Shown here one piece after another: positions 8,505 through 16,356 of a stretch of 24,607 nt of DNA; positions within the stretch are counted from its first letter, which is position 1, and every line of letters begins with the position of its first letter. Made by a program: the position numbers and the translations under genes. The notes below the pieces were generated by a model that was given only the letters and a program-made list of their open reading frames with translations, was not told where the DNA came from and ran no database searches. The DNA lies in NCBI GenBank assembly GCA_903891375.1, contig CAITEL010000359.1:1-24607 (forward strand), written 5' to 3'. This DNA is from an uncultured Neisseriaceae bacterium. GTDB taxonomy: Bacteria > Pseudomonadota > Gammaproteobacteria > Burkholderiales > UBA11063.

Positions 8505-9623
8505 TTGAGACAAATATTAAAGCACAAAAAAAAGATAATTATTGCAATTATATTGATATGTATAACAGGAACTATCCTAATACTTAAACACAGAAGTAAT
8601 GCAAATAAATTAGTAGCGAATGTGTCACGAGAAAGTATAATGTTAATTAAGGGGGATATCTTTACGGTTCAAACAGGAACGGTATCGAATATTATAACTT
8701 TTACGGGTGATTTATCTCCGTTAAATCAAACCGCAATTTCTTCAGAAATAACAGCAGTTGTATCAAAGGTGTTAGTATATGCTGGTCAATTTGTGCAAAA
8801 AGGTCAAGTTTTAGCTGTTTTGGATAATACCGAATTAACAGAAGCAGTTGCAGAGCAAGAGGCTCAATTGGCAAGTGCAAAAGCTAAATTTGAATTAGAC
8901 AAAACAAAACTGGATCGAGAAAAAGAGCTGCTGGATGAAGGATTTATTTCGAAAATTGCGTATGATGAATTAAAGATGAACTATCAAGCATCATTGCAGA
9001 AAATAAAAGAGCAACAAGCTTCATTAAAGAAATCACGTAAACAATTGTCAAATGCTGTAATAAAAGCACCGTTTGCTGGGTATATTTACCAAAGAAACAT
9101 TGATAATGGACAACTAGCTAGCCCTAATACCAAACTTTTTTCATTGGCAAATCTGAATATCATGCAAATAACGGCATCTATTCCTGGCGATCAAATCAAC
9201 AACATTAAACCAGGGCAAATGGTTAGTTTTCAAGTTGAGGAAGATAATAAAATTTATAATGGGAAAATAACTAGAGTAAATCCTGTGGCTGAGACAGGTA
9301 CTCGGTCATATTTGATTTATATTGAATTTAATAATACAATGTATAAGTTAAAGGCTGGTCAATTTGTTAAGGGTCAAGTTATTTTACAGCAATTACAGAA
9401 TATAAATTATGTCTCGAGCCAGGGAATCAAGCACGAAGCCAACAAATCATTTGTATTATTATTGATGGCAAATGGCATAGTGACAATGAAACCAATTTCA
9501 GTTTTAATTGAAAATACAGTAGCTGGCGTTAGTGGAATCTCTGGATTAAAAAATAATGATGTGGTAATAAATAATAATGTAAATACATTAAAAGCTGGCG
9601 ACAAAGCGTCAATTATAAATTGA
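8505..9623 (+). CDS. Periplasmic adaptor (membrane fusion protein) of the RND pump
   Basis: HlyD/AcrA-family adaptor of 372 residues that would link the upstream RND pump to an outer-membrane channel. A Lys-rich start leads to one transmembrane helix (about 11-27), so it is membrane-anchored; the Cys there lacks a proper lipobox. The first lipoyl half is at about 78-110 (AVVSKVLVYAGQFVQKGQVL), the coiled-coil hairpin at about 112-180 (charged heptads, EAVAEQEAQLASAKAKFELD). The second lipoyl half starts at NAVIKAPFAGYIYQRNIDNG, followed by a beta-barrel region (PGDQINNIKPGQMVSFQV) and the membrane-proximal domain. It starts at TTG 8505, 8 nt after the pump's stop. The stop codon shares a base with the ATG of the MFS gene (TGATG at 9621-9625), so the genes are translationally coupled. 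It is likely a dedicated partner of the pump. Confidence 0.92.
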   Translation: MRQILKHKKKIIIAIILICITGTILILKHRSNANKLVANVSRESIMLIKGDIFTVQTGTVSNIITFTGDLSPLNQTAISSEITAVVSKVLVYAGQFVQKGQVLAVLDNTELTEAVAEQEAQLASAKAKFELDKTKLDREKELLDEGFISKIAYDELKMNYQASLQKIKEQQASLKKSRKQLSNAVIKAPFAGYIYQRNIDNGQLASPNTKLFSLANLNIMQITASIPGDQINNIKPGQMVSFQVEEDNKIYNGKITRVNPVAETGTRSYLIYIEFNNTMYKLKAGQFVKGQVILQQLQNINYVSSQGIKHEANKSFVLLLMANGIVTMKPISVLIENTVAGVSGISGLKNNDVVINNNVNTLKAGDKASIIN

Positions 9624-10807
9624 TGTATTTAAAGATGAATAAAGCCCAAATTAAATTTTTTATTTTTATTGTTATGATTAGTACGATTGGGCAAATGGCT
9701 GCAGAAGTATATGTTCCGTCTTTACCGTATATTGTAAAAGATTTTAAGGTTTCTGATGGCTTGGTACAACTATCAATTAGTTTTTTTCTCTTGGGTATGG
9801 GTGCCAGTGCCATATTTTTTGGCTACATTTCAGATTTTGTGGGTCGGCGTAAAGTTTTGATAATTTCATCTATCATCAGTAGTGTTGGTACGGCAATTTG
9901 TTGTGTTTCTTATAACATCACTTGGTTAATTATTGGGCGCTTATTACAAGGTGTTGGATTTAGTGGTGTGTGGGGGATGGGGAGTGCAATAGTACGTGAT
10001 AGGTTTGAAGGAGTGGAATATGCTAAGTATATGTCATATTTGGGTATTGCTTTTGCATTATCAATAGATATAGCACCATTTATGGGTGGTTTTTTACAGG
10101 AATGGTTTGGTTGGCGTGCAATTTTCATATTGATTTTATGTTATAACTTATTGATTATCTATACAGCATGTGTATACAAAGAAACATTTTTAAGAGTTAA
10201 TAATATAGTAAGTAGGGCAGATTTTCTTAAAAAAATATTAATTTTGTTTAAAAATAAAGAATTTGTGGTTTATATGATTGTTTATGCGATAGTATATTCA
10301 ATCTTTATGTCATACATAGCAGTGGCTTCTTTTATTGTTCAAGACATACTAGGTAAATCACCAATTTGGTTTGGTAGTATGACACTATGTTTATCTGTAG
10401 TATTTGCAATTTTTTCTTATTGTAACGGAAAACTGTTAAATTACCTATCAATCAAAAATACGATGGTGCTGGGATTTATATTGATTGTTATTTCTGCTAT
10501 TTTATTATTAATTATTGCAATATCACAATTAACAATTGTATCATTTTTAGTGGCAATAATTCCAATGTTTATCGGATCTTCATTCGTCTTTGCCAATGTA
10601 AATGCATTGTGTTTTTCCACAATAAATGAGAATATTGGAGTTGCTTCAGCAGTTAACAATACAAATAGACTAATTGTTGCGTTTTTTATAGTAAGTGTAT
10701 TAAGTAAGTTTAGTGCAACAAATACAGTAGTATTAGGAGTTATATTCCTTTGCTTAAGTTTGCTATCCTTACTAATTCTTCATCAGAGTTCGAATAAACA
10801 TTTATAG
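9623..10807 (+). CDS. MFS drug exporter, Bcr/CflA family
   Basis: Proton-coupled major facilitator exporter of about 394 residues with twelve predicted membrane segments. It carries the N-terminal family block EVYVPSLPYIVKDF. The loop 2-3 motif reads FGYISDFVGRRKVL (MFS signature G-x-x-x-D-x-x-G-R-R). RLLQGVGFSG with IVRDRF follows in helix 4, and GGFLQEWFGWRAIF in helix 5-6 is typical of Bcr/CflA bicyclomycin/chloramphenicol exporters. The ATG at 9623 overlaps the adaptor's TGA; an ATG at 9635 is an alternative that trims four residues. Neither has a good Shine-Dalgarno, in keeping with coupling to the upstream gene. It is the last gene of the operon, and its stop overlaps the stop of the convergent rlmD by 6 nt. 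The substrate cannot be predicted. Confidence 0.88.
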   Translation: MYLKMNKAQIKFFIFIVMISTIGQMAAEVYVPSLPYIVKDFKVSDGLVQLSISFFLLGMGASAIFFGYISDFVGRRKVLIISSIISSVGTAICCVSYNITWLIIGRLLQGVGFSGVWGMGSAIVRDRFEGVEYAKYMSYLGIAFALSIDIAPFMGGFLQEWFGWRAIFILILCYNLLIIYTACVYKETFLRVNNIVSRADFLKKILILFKNKEFVVYMIVYAIVYSIFMSYIAVASFIVQDILGKSPIWFGSMTLCLSVVFAIFSYCNGKLLNYLSIKNTMVLGFILIVISAILLLIIAISQLTIVSFLVAIIPMFIGSSFVFANVNALCFSTINENIGVASAVNNTNRLIVAFFIVSVLSKFSATNTVVLGVIFLCLSLLSLLILHQSSNKHL

Positions 10808-12133
10808 CACAAATTCGGCAATAGATTCAACATGTGATGTATGTGGAAACATATTCATTACACCAGCATTTACTAATTTGTATCCATGAGTATTAACGAG
10901 GATTGCTGCATCACGAGCAAGTGTGGCTGGGTTACATGATACATATACAATTTTACTTGGAGCTATTTCAGGAGTTATTGAACTGATTAACTCCATTGCC
11001 CCGTCACGTGGCGGGTCAATTAACCATTTATTATGTTTCCCTAACGTTTCAAGCCATTTCGAATCTATTTTGAATAGATTCACTGCAATATAATTTGTTT
11101 TATCAGCTAGGTTGTTTAGTTGGGCATTTTCACGTGCACGATGTACTAATTGCTCGCTGCCCTCAATCCCTAGTACAGATTTAGATTTTGTGGCAATTGG
11201 TAGGGTGAAATTCCCTATACCACAGAAAAAGTCTAAAATCTCTTCGTTAGGTTGTGGATCAAGTAAACGCAGTGCGAGATTAACCACTTCTTGATTAATT
11301 AATGGATTGACTTGCGTGAATTCGGTTGGATAATATGGCATTTTAATGTCAAAATCATTAAGTTCGTAGCTTAGTTGTGGAACATCTAATGGATAAAAAG
11401 GATAACAACTATCAGGGCCACTTGGTTGAAGCCAAATTTGTAGTGGCTTTTCTTGATTTTTTAAGGAGTCAACAAAATCTTTTATAAATTTCTCATCGTC
11501 GCTTGTAAGTGTTTCCATTATGCGAAATACAAGAATACTAACATTGGAACCAATAGCTACTTCAATTTGTGGAATTTGATCTTTTATAGATAAATTACTA
11601 ATCAATGTACGTAAATATGGGATTAAGTCCGAAATATATGTAGGTAACACAAGACATTGATTCATATCAGTAACATATGGTGAGCCCTTTTCTCTAAAAC
11701 CAATAAGCACACTATCTTTTTTGAACACGTATTTAGCAGACATTCTGGCTCTATGGCGATAACCCCAAGGATTACCAGCAATTGGCGGTAATATGTTTTG
11801 TGCGGTTACTTTACCAATATGTGTGAGATTATCAATTAATACTTTTTGTTTACTTAATATTTGGGCGTTAAATTCTAGGTGTTGTAAAGAACAACCACCA
11901 CAAGTACCAAAATTTGGACATTCAGGTGTAACGCGGTCAATGCTTGGGGTTATAATGTTTAAAAGATGACCTAAATCAAATTTAGGTTTACGTTTAAAAA
12001 TTTCGATATTAACTTCTTCATGTGGTAAAACGTTATTGATAAACACAGTTTTACCATTAACTTTAGCTATTCCTTTTGCATCAGAGTCAATTGATTCGAT
12101 TGTAACAGTTATAGAGGTATTATGTGTATTCAT
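10802..12133 (-). CDS. rlmD: 23S rRNA (uracil-1939-C5) methyltransferase RlmD
   Basis: RlmD (RumA) methylates U1939 of 23S rRNA using SAM. The 443-residue length matches E. coli RlmD (433). An N-terminal TRAM domain occupies about 3-62. The [4Fe-4S] ligands are C72, C78, C81 (CPNFGTCGGC) and C160. The SAM-binding motif is DFFCGIGNFTLP at 301-312, DPPRDG starts at 373, and the catalytic cysteine C400 sits in YVSCNPATLARD. The TRAM domain plus the four-cysteine cluster favour RlmD over RlmC or TrmA. Its ATG shares one base with the lipA stop (TAATG), so it is the coupled last gene of yciB-rsmA-lipA-rlmD. Confidence 0.93.
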   Translation of the reverse strand: MNTHNTSITVTIESIDSDAKGIAKVNGKTVFINNVLPHEEVNIEIFKRKPKFDLGHLLNIITPSIDRVTPECPNFGTCGGCSLQHLEFNAQILSKQKVLIDNLTHIGKVTAQNILPPIAGNPWGYRHRARMSAKYVFKKDSVLIGFREKGSPYVTDMNQCLVLPTYISDLIPYLRTLISNLSIKDQIPQIEVAIGSNVSILVFRIMETLTSDDEKFIKDFVDSLKNQEKPLQIWLQPSGPDSCYPFYPLDVPQLSYELNDFDIKMPYYPTEFTQVNPLINQEVVNLALRLLDPQPNEEILDFFCGIGNFTLPIATKSKSVLGIEGSEQLVHRARENAQLNNLADKTNYIAVNLFKIDSKWLETLGKHNKWLIDPPRDGAMELISSITPEIAPSKIVYVSCNPATLARDAAILVNTHGYKLVNAGVMNMFPHTSHVESIAEFVL

Positions 12134-13098
12134 TAAATCACCTTACTTGCTTGCTCATCAGCATGATAGCTTGAACGAACTAATGCGCCAACAGCTGCAT
12201 GTTTAAATCCGATGTTATAAGCAAAAGTTTCTATTTCTTTAAATTTATCTGGGTGCATATAACGTAACACAGGTGCATGATGTGGTGATGGTTGCAAGTA
12301 TTGTCCTAATGTTAACATGTCGATATCGTGTTTACGCATATCTTGCATAACCTCTAATATTTCGTCATCGGTTTCACCTAGACCAACCATAATGCCAGAT
12401 TTTGTAGGTATATCTGGGCACATTTCTTTAAATTGCTTTAATAAATTTAATGAGTGCTGGTAATCAGAGCCTGGGCGTATTTGTTTATAAATACGTGGTA
12501 CTGACTCTAGATTATGGTTTAACACATCAGGGGGTGTTTCCGCCAGAATGGCTAGAGCTTTATCTAGTCTACCTCTAAAATCTGGCACTAGAATTTCGAT
12601 GCGTGTCTCAGGGCTAAGCTTACGAATTTCTTTGATGCATTCCGCAAAGTGTGATGCTCCTCCATCACGTAAGTCATCTCTATCTACGCTGGTTATAACT
12701 ACATATTTGAGCTTTAAAATTTGAACTGCCTTAGCTGTTTCTTTCGGTTCATTTATATCTAATGGGTTAGGTCTACCGTGACCAACATCACAAAATGGAC
12801 AACGACGAGTACAAATATCCCCCATTATCATAAATGTAGCAGTACCTTTGCTAAAACATTCGCCAATATTGGGGCAACTAGCCTCTTCACATACAGTGTG
12901 TAATTTATGTTCACGGAGTAAGTTTTTTACTTCGTTAAATTTACTACTATTGGGTAATTTCACACGGATCCAATCGGGTTTCTTTAATTGCTCAATGGGT
13001 ACAATCTTGATTGGAATTCGTGAAGTTTTACTTGCATCACGATGTTTAACTCCTTGCGCATTATTTGGTAATGATTCTGGTTGATTGTTGTTTAACAT
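12133..13098 (-). CDS. lipA: Lipoyl synthase
   Basis: Radical-SAM enzyme that inserts two sulfurs into protein-bound octanoyl groups to make lipoyl cofactors for pyruvate and 2-oxoglutarate dehydrogenases. Both iron-sulfur clusters are visible. The auxiliary cluster cysteines are C70, C75 and C81 ([12 protein letters not shown]), with the conserved C-terminal serine in VRSSYHADE around residue 310. The radical-SAM cysteines are C96, C100 and C103 (CTRRCPFC). Length 321 equals E. coli LipA. AAGGGA lies 7 nt before the ATG and is the best ribosome site in this operon. It follows rsmA by 11 nt. There is no lipB beside it, unlike the common lipB-lipA arrangement, so octanoyl transfer must be encoded elsewhere. 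Confidence 0.97.
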   Translation of the reverse strand: MLNNNQPESLPNNAQGVKHRDASKTSRIPIKIVPIEQLKKPDWIRVKLPNSSKFNEVKNLLREHKLHTVCEEASCPNIGECFSKGTATFMIMGDICTRRCPFCDVGHGRPNPLDINEPKETAKAVQILKLKYVVITSVDRDDLRDGGASHFAECIKEIRKLSPETRIEILVPDFRGRLDKALAILAETPPDVLNHNLESVPRIYKQIRPGSDYQHSLNLLKQFKEMCPDIPTKSGIMVGLGETDDEILEVMQDMRKHDIDMLTLGQYLQPSPHHAPVLRYMHPDKFKEIETFAYNIGFKHAAVGALVRSSYHADEQASKVI

Positions 13099-13109
13099 GA
13101 CTTTATCCC

Positions 13110-13868
13110 TTAAATATGTGCTGATAATAAAACGTATTCATTTACGGATAAATTTTCCGCACGTTTTTTAATATCAATGTTTAGATTTTCAAAAACATCA
13201 GGTTTCACAATGTTTTTTAAGCTATTGTGTATGGTTTTACGTCGTTGATTAAAGGCTGCTGTAACAACTCTATTTAATTGTGCTTCGTTTACATTGTCCC
13301 ATTCGGTATGTGGTTTTGGAATTAATTTAACAATGGCTGATTCTACTTTTGGCATAGGGTCAAAACATTCACGTGATACATCAAGCATTTTAAATGATTG
13401 AAAACGATATTGGAGCATTACTGATAATCTGCCATAATCACCGTTATTAGGTTTGGCACAAATACGATCAACAACTTCTTTTTGTAACATAAAATGCATG
13501 TCAAGAATATTGTGAAATTTGGCTAGATGAAAGAGCAATGGTGTTGAAATATTATAGGGTAAATTGCCAATAACGCGAATTAATTTTTGTTCAAATGAAT
13601 AATCAAATTTTAATGCATCAGCTTCATGAATAATTAATTTATCATGGAAGGTATATTTTAAAAATTTTATAATATCACGGTCGAGCTCTACTACATTTAA
13701 GATTTCTACATGTTCAAGTATTGGTCTGGTTAATGCGGCCAGACCAGGACCAATCTCGACAATAAATTCATGCTTCTTGGGGTTAATTATCTTAACAATT
13801 TCATTTATTACATAGTCGCTAGTTAAGAAATTTTGCCCGAAGCGTTTTTTTGCAGTATGATGCATCAT
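13110..13868 (-). CDS. rsmA: 16S rRNA (adenine-1518/1519-N6) dimethyltransferase RsmA/KsgA
   Basis: Dimethylates the two adenines of the 3' terminal hairpin of 16S rRNA late in small-subunit assembly; its loss confers kasugamycin resistance in other bacteria. The 252 residues begin with [10 protein letters not shown], the family start. SAM motif I is EIGPG (38-42), the acidic ribose-binding residue is in VVELDRD (about 59-65), and the catalytic motif is NLPY (102-105), followed by [20 protein letters not shown] marks the C-terminal helical domain. A second ATG lies directly after the first (MMHH), so the exact start may differ by one codon. It is 5 nt downstream of yciB and 11 nt upstream of lipA. 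Confidence 0.96.
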   Translation of the reverse strand: MMHHTAKKRFGQNFLTSDYVINEIVKIINPKKHEFIVEIGPGLAALTRPILEHVEILNVVELDRDIIKFLKYTFHDKLIIHEADALKFDYSFEQKLIRVIGNLPYNISTPLLFHLAKFHNILDMHFMLQKEVVDRICAKPNNGDYGRLSVMLQYRFQSFKMLDVSRECFDPMPKVESAIVKLIPKPHTEWDNVNEAQLNRVVTAAFNQRRKTIHNSLKNIVKPDVFENLNIDIKKRAENLSVNEYVLLSAHI

Positions 13869-13873
13869 GGTGT

Positions 13874-14422
13874 TTATTTATTTACTTTGTTAGATTTTTG
13901 TGTGAAATAGATAAAAATACTGCATACAATCCCAAATATTAAAACGAGAGATGTCATGCCAAATACTTTAAACTTTACCCAAAAGTATTCATTAAAATTA
14001 AGTGCAACATATAAGTTAAGGAAACCCACTGCGATGAAAAATACTACCCACGCAATGTTTAGTTTGTTCCATAAATTGTCAGATAAATGAAATTCTTTTT
14101 GTAATGCTTTTTTTATAAGATTTTTATCTAATATTTGTCCAATGATAAGTGTTCCTGCAATAATCCAATATAGAATAGTAGGTTTGAGCATAATAAAGGT
14201 CTTATCTTGGAGTGCTATGGTTAACCCACCTAAAACAGTTATTAAACTTACACTTATCCATAATTTTTTACTAATTTTTTTATACTTTATCTTACAGAAT
14301 AATAGCTGTATCCAGCTGATGATAATGCAAATACCTGTTGCTAGGAATATATTCTTACTAATATAGTACACTACAAAGAAGATAACTAGGGGGAATAGCT
14401 CAAAGAGTAAATTATTTTGCAT
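13874..14422 (-). CDS. yciB: Inner-membrane septation protein YciB (IspZ/septation protein A family)
   Basis: Small inner-membrane protein of 182 residues, nearly identical in length to E. coli YciB (179). It belongs to a family implicated in cell division and envelope integrity. About five hydrophobic helices are visible. Family motifs are LFELFPLVIFF at the start, GGLTIALQDKTFIMLKPTIL near 65-85 and YFWVKFKVFGM near 145. AGGTT lies about 10 nt before the ATG. It is the first gene of the minus-strand operon with rsmA, lipA and rlmD, directly behind the promoter at 14459-14488. Confidence 0.93.
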   Translation of the reverse strand: MQNNLLFELFPLVIFFVVYYISKNIFLATGICIIISWIQLLFCKIKYKKISKKLWISVSLITVLGGLTIALQDKTFIMLKPTILYWIIAGTLIIGQILDKNLIKKALQKEFHLSDNLWNKLNIAWVVFFIAVGFLNLYVALNFNEYFWVKFKVFGMTSLVLIFGIVCSIFIYFTQKSNKVNK

Positions 14423-14458
14423 GGATATGATAACCTGAAATAAGTATATAAAGTATTG

Positions 14459-14488
14459 ATTATACCATTTTTCTTGATTTATTGTTAA
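14459..14488 (-). promoter_or_regulatory. yciB: Sigma-70 promoter of the yciB-rsmA-lipA-rlmD operon
   Basis: Read on the minus strand: -35 TTAACA (14483-14488), an 18-nt spacer, and -10 TATAAT (14459-14464). Transcription would start near 14452, giving a leader of about 30 nt. It lies in the 116-nt gap between the toxin gene and yciB, where I found no terminator hairpin. Confidence 0.65.
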
Positions 14489-14538
14489 ACTCTTTCATTC
14501 TTGCATTGGAAAATCATTGTGCTATGGGGTAATTTGTT

Positions 14539-14799
14539 CTAATAAACATCTTTGCGATGTCCAATTTTGATAATTAAAATTGTAATGATTTTATCTTGTA
14601 TTTCACAAATTAGTCTATAATCACCTATTCTGTATCGCCAAAATCCTACATATTTACCTTGTAATGCCTTTCCGATTTTTCTCGGATTATCGATGGAGCT
14701 TAGGTTATCTATTCCTGTAATTAACTTCTCTTGAATATTTTTATCGATTTTATTTAGGTATTTTATTGCTGTAGTATCAATTTTAATTTTCCAATTCAT
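14539..14799 (-). CDS. RelE/ParE-superfamily toxin
   Basis: A basic 86-residue protein with the compact RelE/StbE fold pattern: an N-terminal strand (WKIKID), a helical hairpin containing YLNKIDKNIQEKL, then the C-terminal sheet YRIGDYRLICEI and IIKIGHRKDVY. The arginines of RYRIGDYR and the terminal H-R-x-x-x-Y are the positions that often contact or cleave ribosome-bound mRNA in RelE enzymes. I infer an mRNA interferase, but ParE-type gyrase poisons share the fold. The ATG overlaps the antitoxin's TGA (ATGA at 14796-14799), the usual coupling in these modules. Confidence 0.9.
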   Translation of the reverse strand: MNWKIKIDTTAIKYLNKIDKNIQEKLITGIDNLSSIDNPRKIGKALQGKYVGFWRYRIGDYRLICEIQDKIITILIIKIGHRKDVY

Positions 14800-15014
14800 T
14801 TATTTAGTTCTTTCTTAGCGTCTTCCCATGATACTATATTAGATTTACCTGTTCTGATATTTTCTAAAGCCGATTCTGCGTCATATATATCTTGTAGATC
14901 TTCTAAATATTTGGCAAGGGCTTCTCTAACATAGTATGATTTGGTGCGTTTTTCTCTTTTTGCAATGGTATTTAGATTTTCTTCAAGTATGGGGTCTAAT
15001 CTTATTGCTAACAT
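14796..15014 (-). CDS. RelB/StbD-type ribbon-helix-helix antitoxin
   Basis: An acidic 72-residue protein. The N-terminus has the ribbon-helix-helix pattern: strand LAIRLD, helix LEENLNTIAKREKR, turn, helix TKSYYVREALAKYLEDL. The C-terminal half, rich in Asp/Glu, would wrap the toxin (SNIVSWEDAKKELNK). AAGGAT lies about 8 nt before the ATG. Members of this family repress their own operon as antitoxin or antitoxin-toxin complex, and a promoter overlapped by palindromes lies directly upstream. The pair is a stand-alone module between two housekeeping operons, suggesting past insertion. Confidence 0.9.
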   Translation of the reverse strand: MLAIRLDPILEENLNTIAKREKRTKSYYVREALAKYLEDLQDIYDAESALENIRTGKSNIVSWEDAKKELNK

Positions 15015-15015
15015 G

Positions 15016-15060
15016 ATATGTTATCCTTATTTTGTTATATTAATATACATTATAACATAT
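15016..15060. promoter_or_regulatory. Palindromic operator region of the toxin-antitoxin operon
   Basis: Two symmetric elements are visible. A perfect 9-bp inverted repeat, ATATGTTAT (15016-15024) and ATAACATAT (15052-15060), brackets the start region, and its distal arm overlaps the -10 box. Between the arms lies a 12-bp perfect palindrome, TATATTAATATA (15036-15047), over the expected transcription start. This is the layout expected for ribbon-helix-helix autorepression. The role is inferred from family behaviour. Confidence 0.6.
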
Positions 15061-15077
15061 TTGTAATACGATGTCAC
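15049..15077 (-). promoter_or_regulatory. Strong promoter of the toxin-antitoxin operon
   Basis: On the minus strand: -35 GTGACA (15072-15077, five of six matches to TTGACA), an exact 17-nt spacer, and -10 TATAAT (15049-15054). Transcription would start near 15042, about 28 nt before the antitoxin ATG. Confidence 0.75.
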
Positions 15078-15175
15078 TTATTAATTTTATATGTTATTGT
15101 TCATATCTAAAGCCTGTGTATATGGTAAAATCTTATCTGATTAAAAATATTGATAAATTCTGGGTATAAAACTAA

Positions 15176-16354
15176 ATGAAATTTAAAAAAATAACCGAGC
15201 TAAATTTACACAATAAAATAGTATTTATCCGTTCGGATATGAATGTACCGATTCAAAATAATGTCATTACGGATGATACAAGAATACAAGCAAGTCTTAC
15301 TACAATCACATATGCATTACAAAATAATGCGTATGTGATTATAGCAACGCACCTTGGACGCCCTATAGAGGGGCAATGTACTGAATCAGATTCAGTTAAA
15401 ATCATTGCAGACGAGTTGTCGTCGTTACTTGGGTTTAGAATCCCACTAATTAAAAATATTAATCAAAGAATTGATTTTGATGATTCTAGAGTGGTAATGT
15501 TAGAAAATGTTCGTTGTAATATTGGTGAGAAAAAAAACGATAAAAAGTTAGGGGAAATATACGCAGCGCTTTGTGATGTATTTGTACATGATGCTTTTGC
15601 CACAGCGCATAGGGCTGAGGCATCAACTGATGCAGTTGGTCATTTTACGAAAGAAGTATGTGCTGGTTTTTTAATGAGCCAAGAATTAGAAGCATTATCT
15701 AATGTGATATCCAACCCGAAACATCCAATTGTGGCAATTGTGGCTGGTTCCAAGGTCTCTACAAAATTAACAATTCTAGAAAATTTGGCAAATAAGGTTG
15801 ATTATCTAATTGTAGGTGGCGGAATCTTAAATACATTTTTAGCTGCATCAGGTATAAATGTAGCGAAATCGTTATTTGAACCAAGTTTATTAACGGAAGC
15901 TAAACGAATTATGGAGACAATGAAATTACGTGGAGCAATTGTACCACTACCAAATGACGTGGTGGTTGCTACGGAGTTTAATGCACAAGCCCACGCTATG
16001 ACAAAAAATGTGAATAAATTAGAAGCGGAAGATATGATTCTAGATATAGGTAGTATCTTTGCCTTACAATTAGCTGAAGTGATTGCAAAAAGTACCACTA
16101 TAATTTGGAATGGTCCTGTTGGCGTTTTTGAGTTTGATCAATTTGCAAATGGCACTAGAATTATAGCCAATAGCATTGCCAATAGTAATGGATTTAGTTT
16201 GGCTGGCGGAGGAGACACAATATCAGCTATCAATAAATTTAATGTGTACGATAAAATAAGTTATGTTTCAACTGCAGGGGGCGCTTTATTGGAGTTCCTA
16301 GAAGGAAAAAAACTACCTGCAATTGAGTTACTAGAACAAAGTGGAGTTAACTAA
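15176..16354 (+). CDS. pgk: Phosphoglycerate kinase
   Basis: Glycolytic enzyme that transfers phosphate from 1,3-bisphosphoglycerate to ADP. The 392 residues carry all family landmarks: IRSDMNVPI (18-26, with R19, D21 and N23 at substrate positions), [59 protein letters not shown], and the nucleotide loop [10 protein letters not shown], with [16 protein letters not shown] near the end. The start signature reads R-S-D where many homologues have R-V-D. No convincing Shine-Dalgarno precedes the ATG, and no clear sigma-70 promoter was found in the 160 nt between this gene and the divergent antitoxin. Its usual glycolytic partners (gap, pyk, fba) are absent; instead asnS follows after 2 nt. Confidence 0.97.
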   Translation: MKFKKITELNLHNKIVFIRSDMNVPIQNNVITDDTRIQASLTTITYALQNNAYVIIATHLGRPIEGQCTESDSVKIIADELSSLLGFRIPLIKNINQRIDFDDSRVVMLENVRCNIGEKKNDKKLGEIYAALCDVFVHDAFATAHRAEASTDAVGHFTKEVCAGFLMSQELEALSNVISNPKHPIVAIVAGSKVSTKLTILENLANKVDYLIVGGGILNTFLAASGINVAKSLFEPSLLTEAKRIMETMKLRGAIVPLPNDVVVATEFNAQAHAMTKNVNKLEAEDMILDIGSIFALQLAEVIAKSTTIIWNGPVGVFEFDQFANGTRIIANSIANSNGFSLAGGGDTISAINKFNVYDKISYVSTAGGALLEFLEGKKLPAIELLEQSGVN

Positions 16355-16356
16355 TT

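Noticed and set aside
8217..8513. 98-residue minus-strand frame over the end of the RND gene and the start of the adaptor gene
   Set aside because: It mirrors strongly conserved transmembrane coding of the RND pump and spans two real genes. No start signal was found.
15126..15170. TAAAAT (15126-15131) or TATAAA (15165-15170) as the pgk promoter
   Set aside because: Neither has a reasonable -35 at 16-18 nt. The second would start transcription at or after the ATG, requiring a leaderless mRNA for which there is no other sign.
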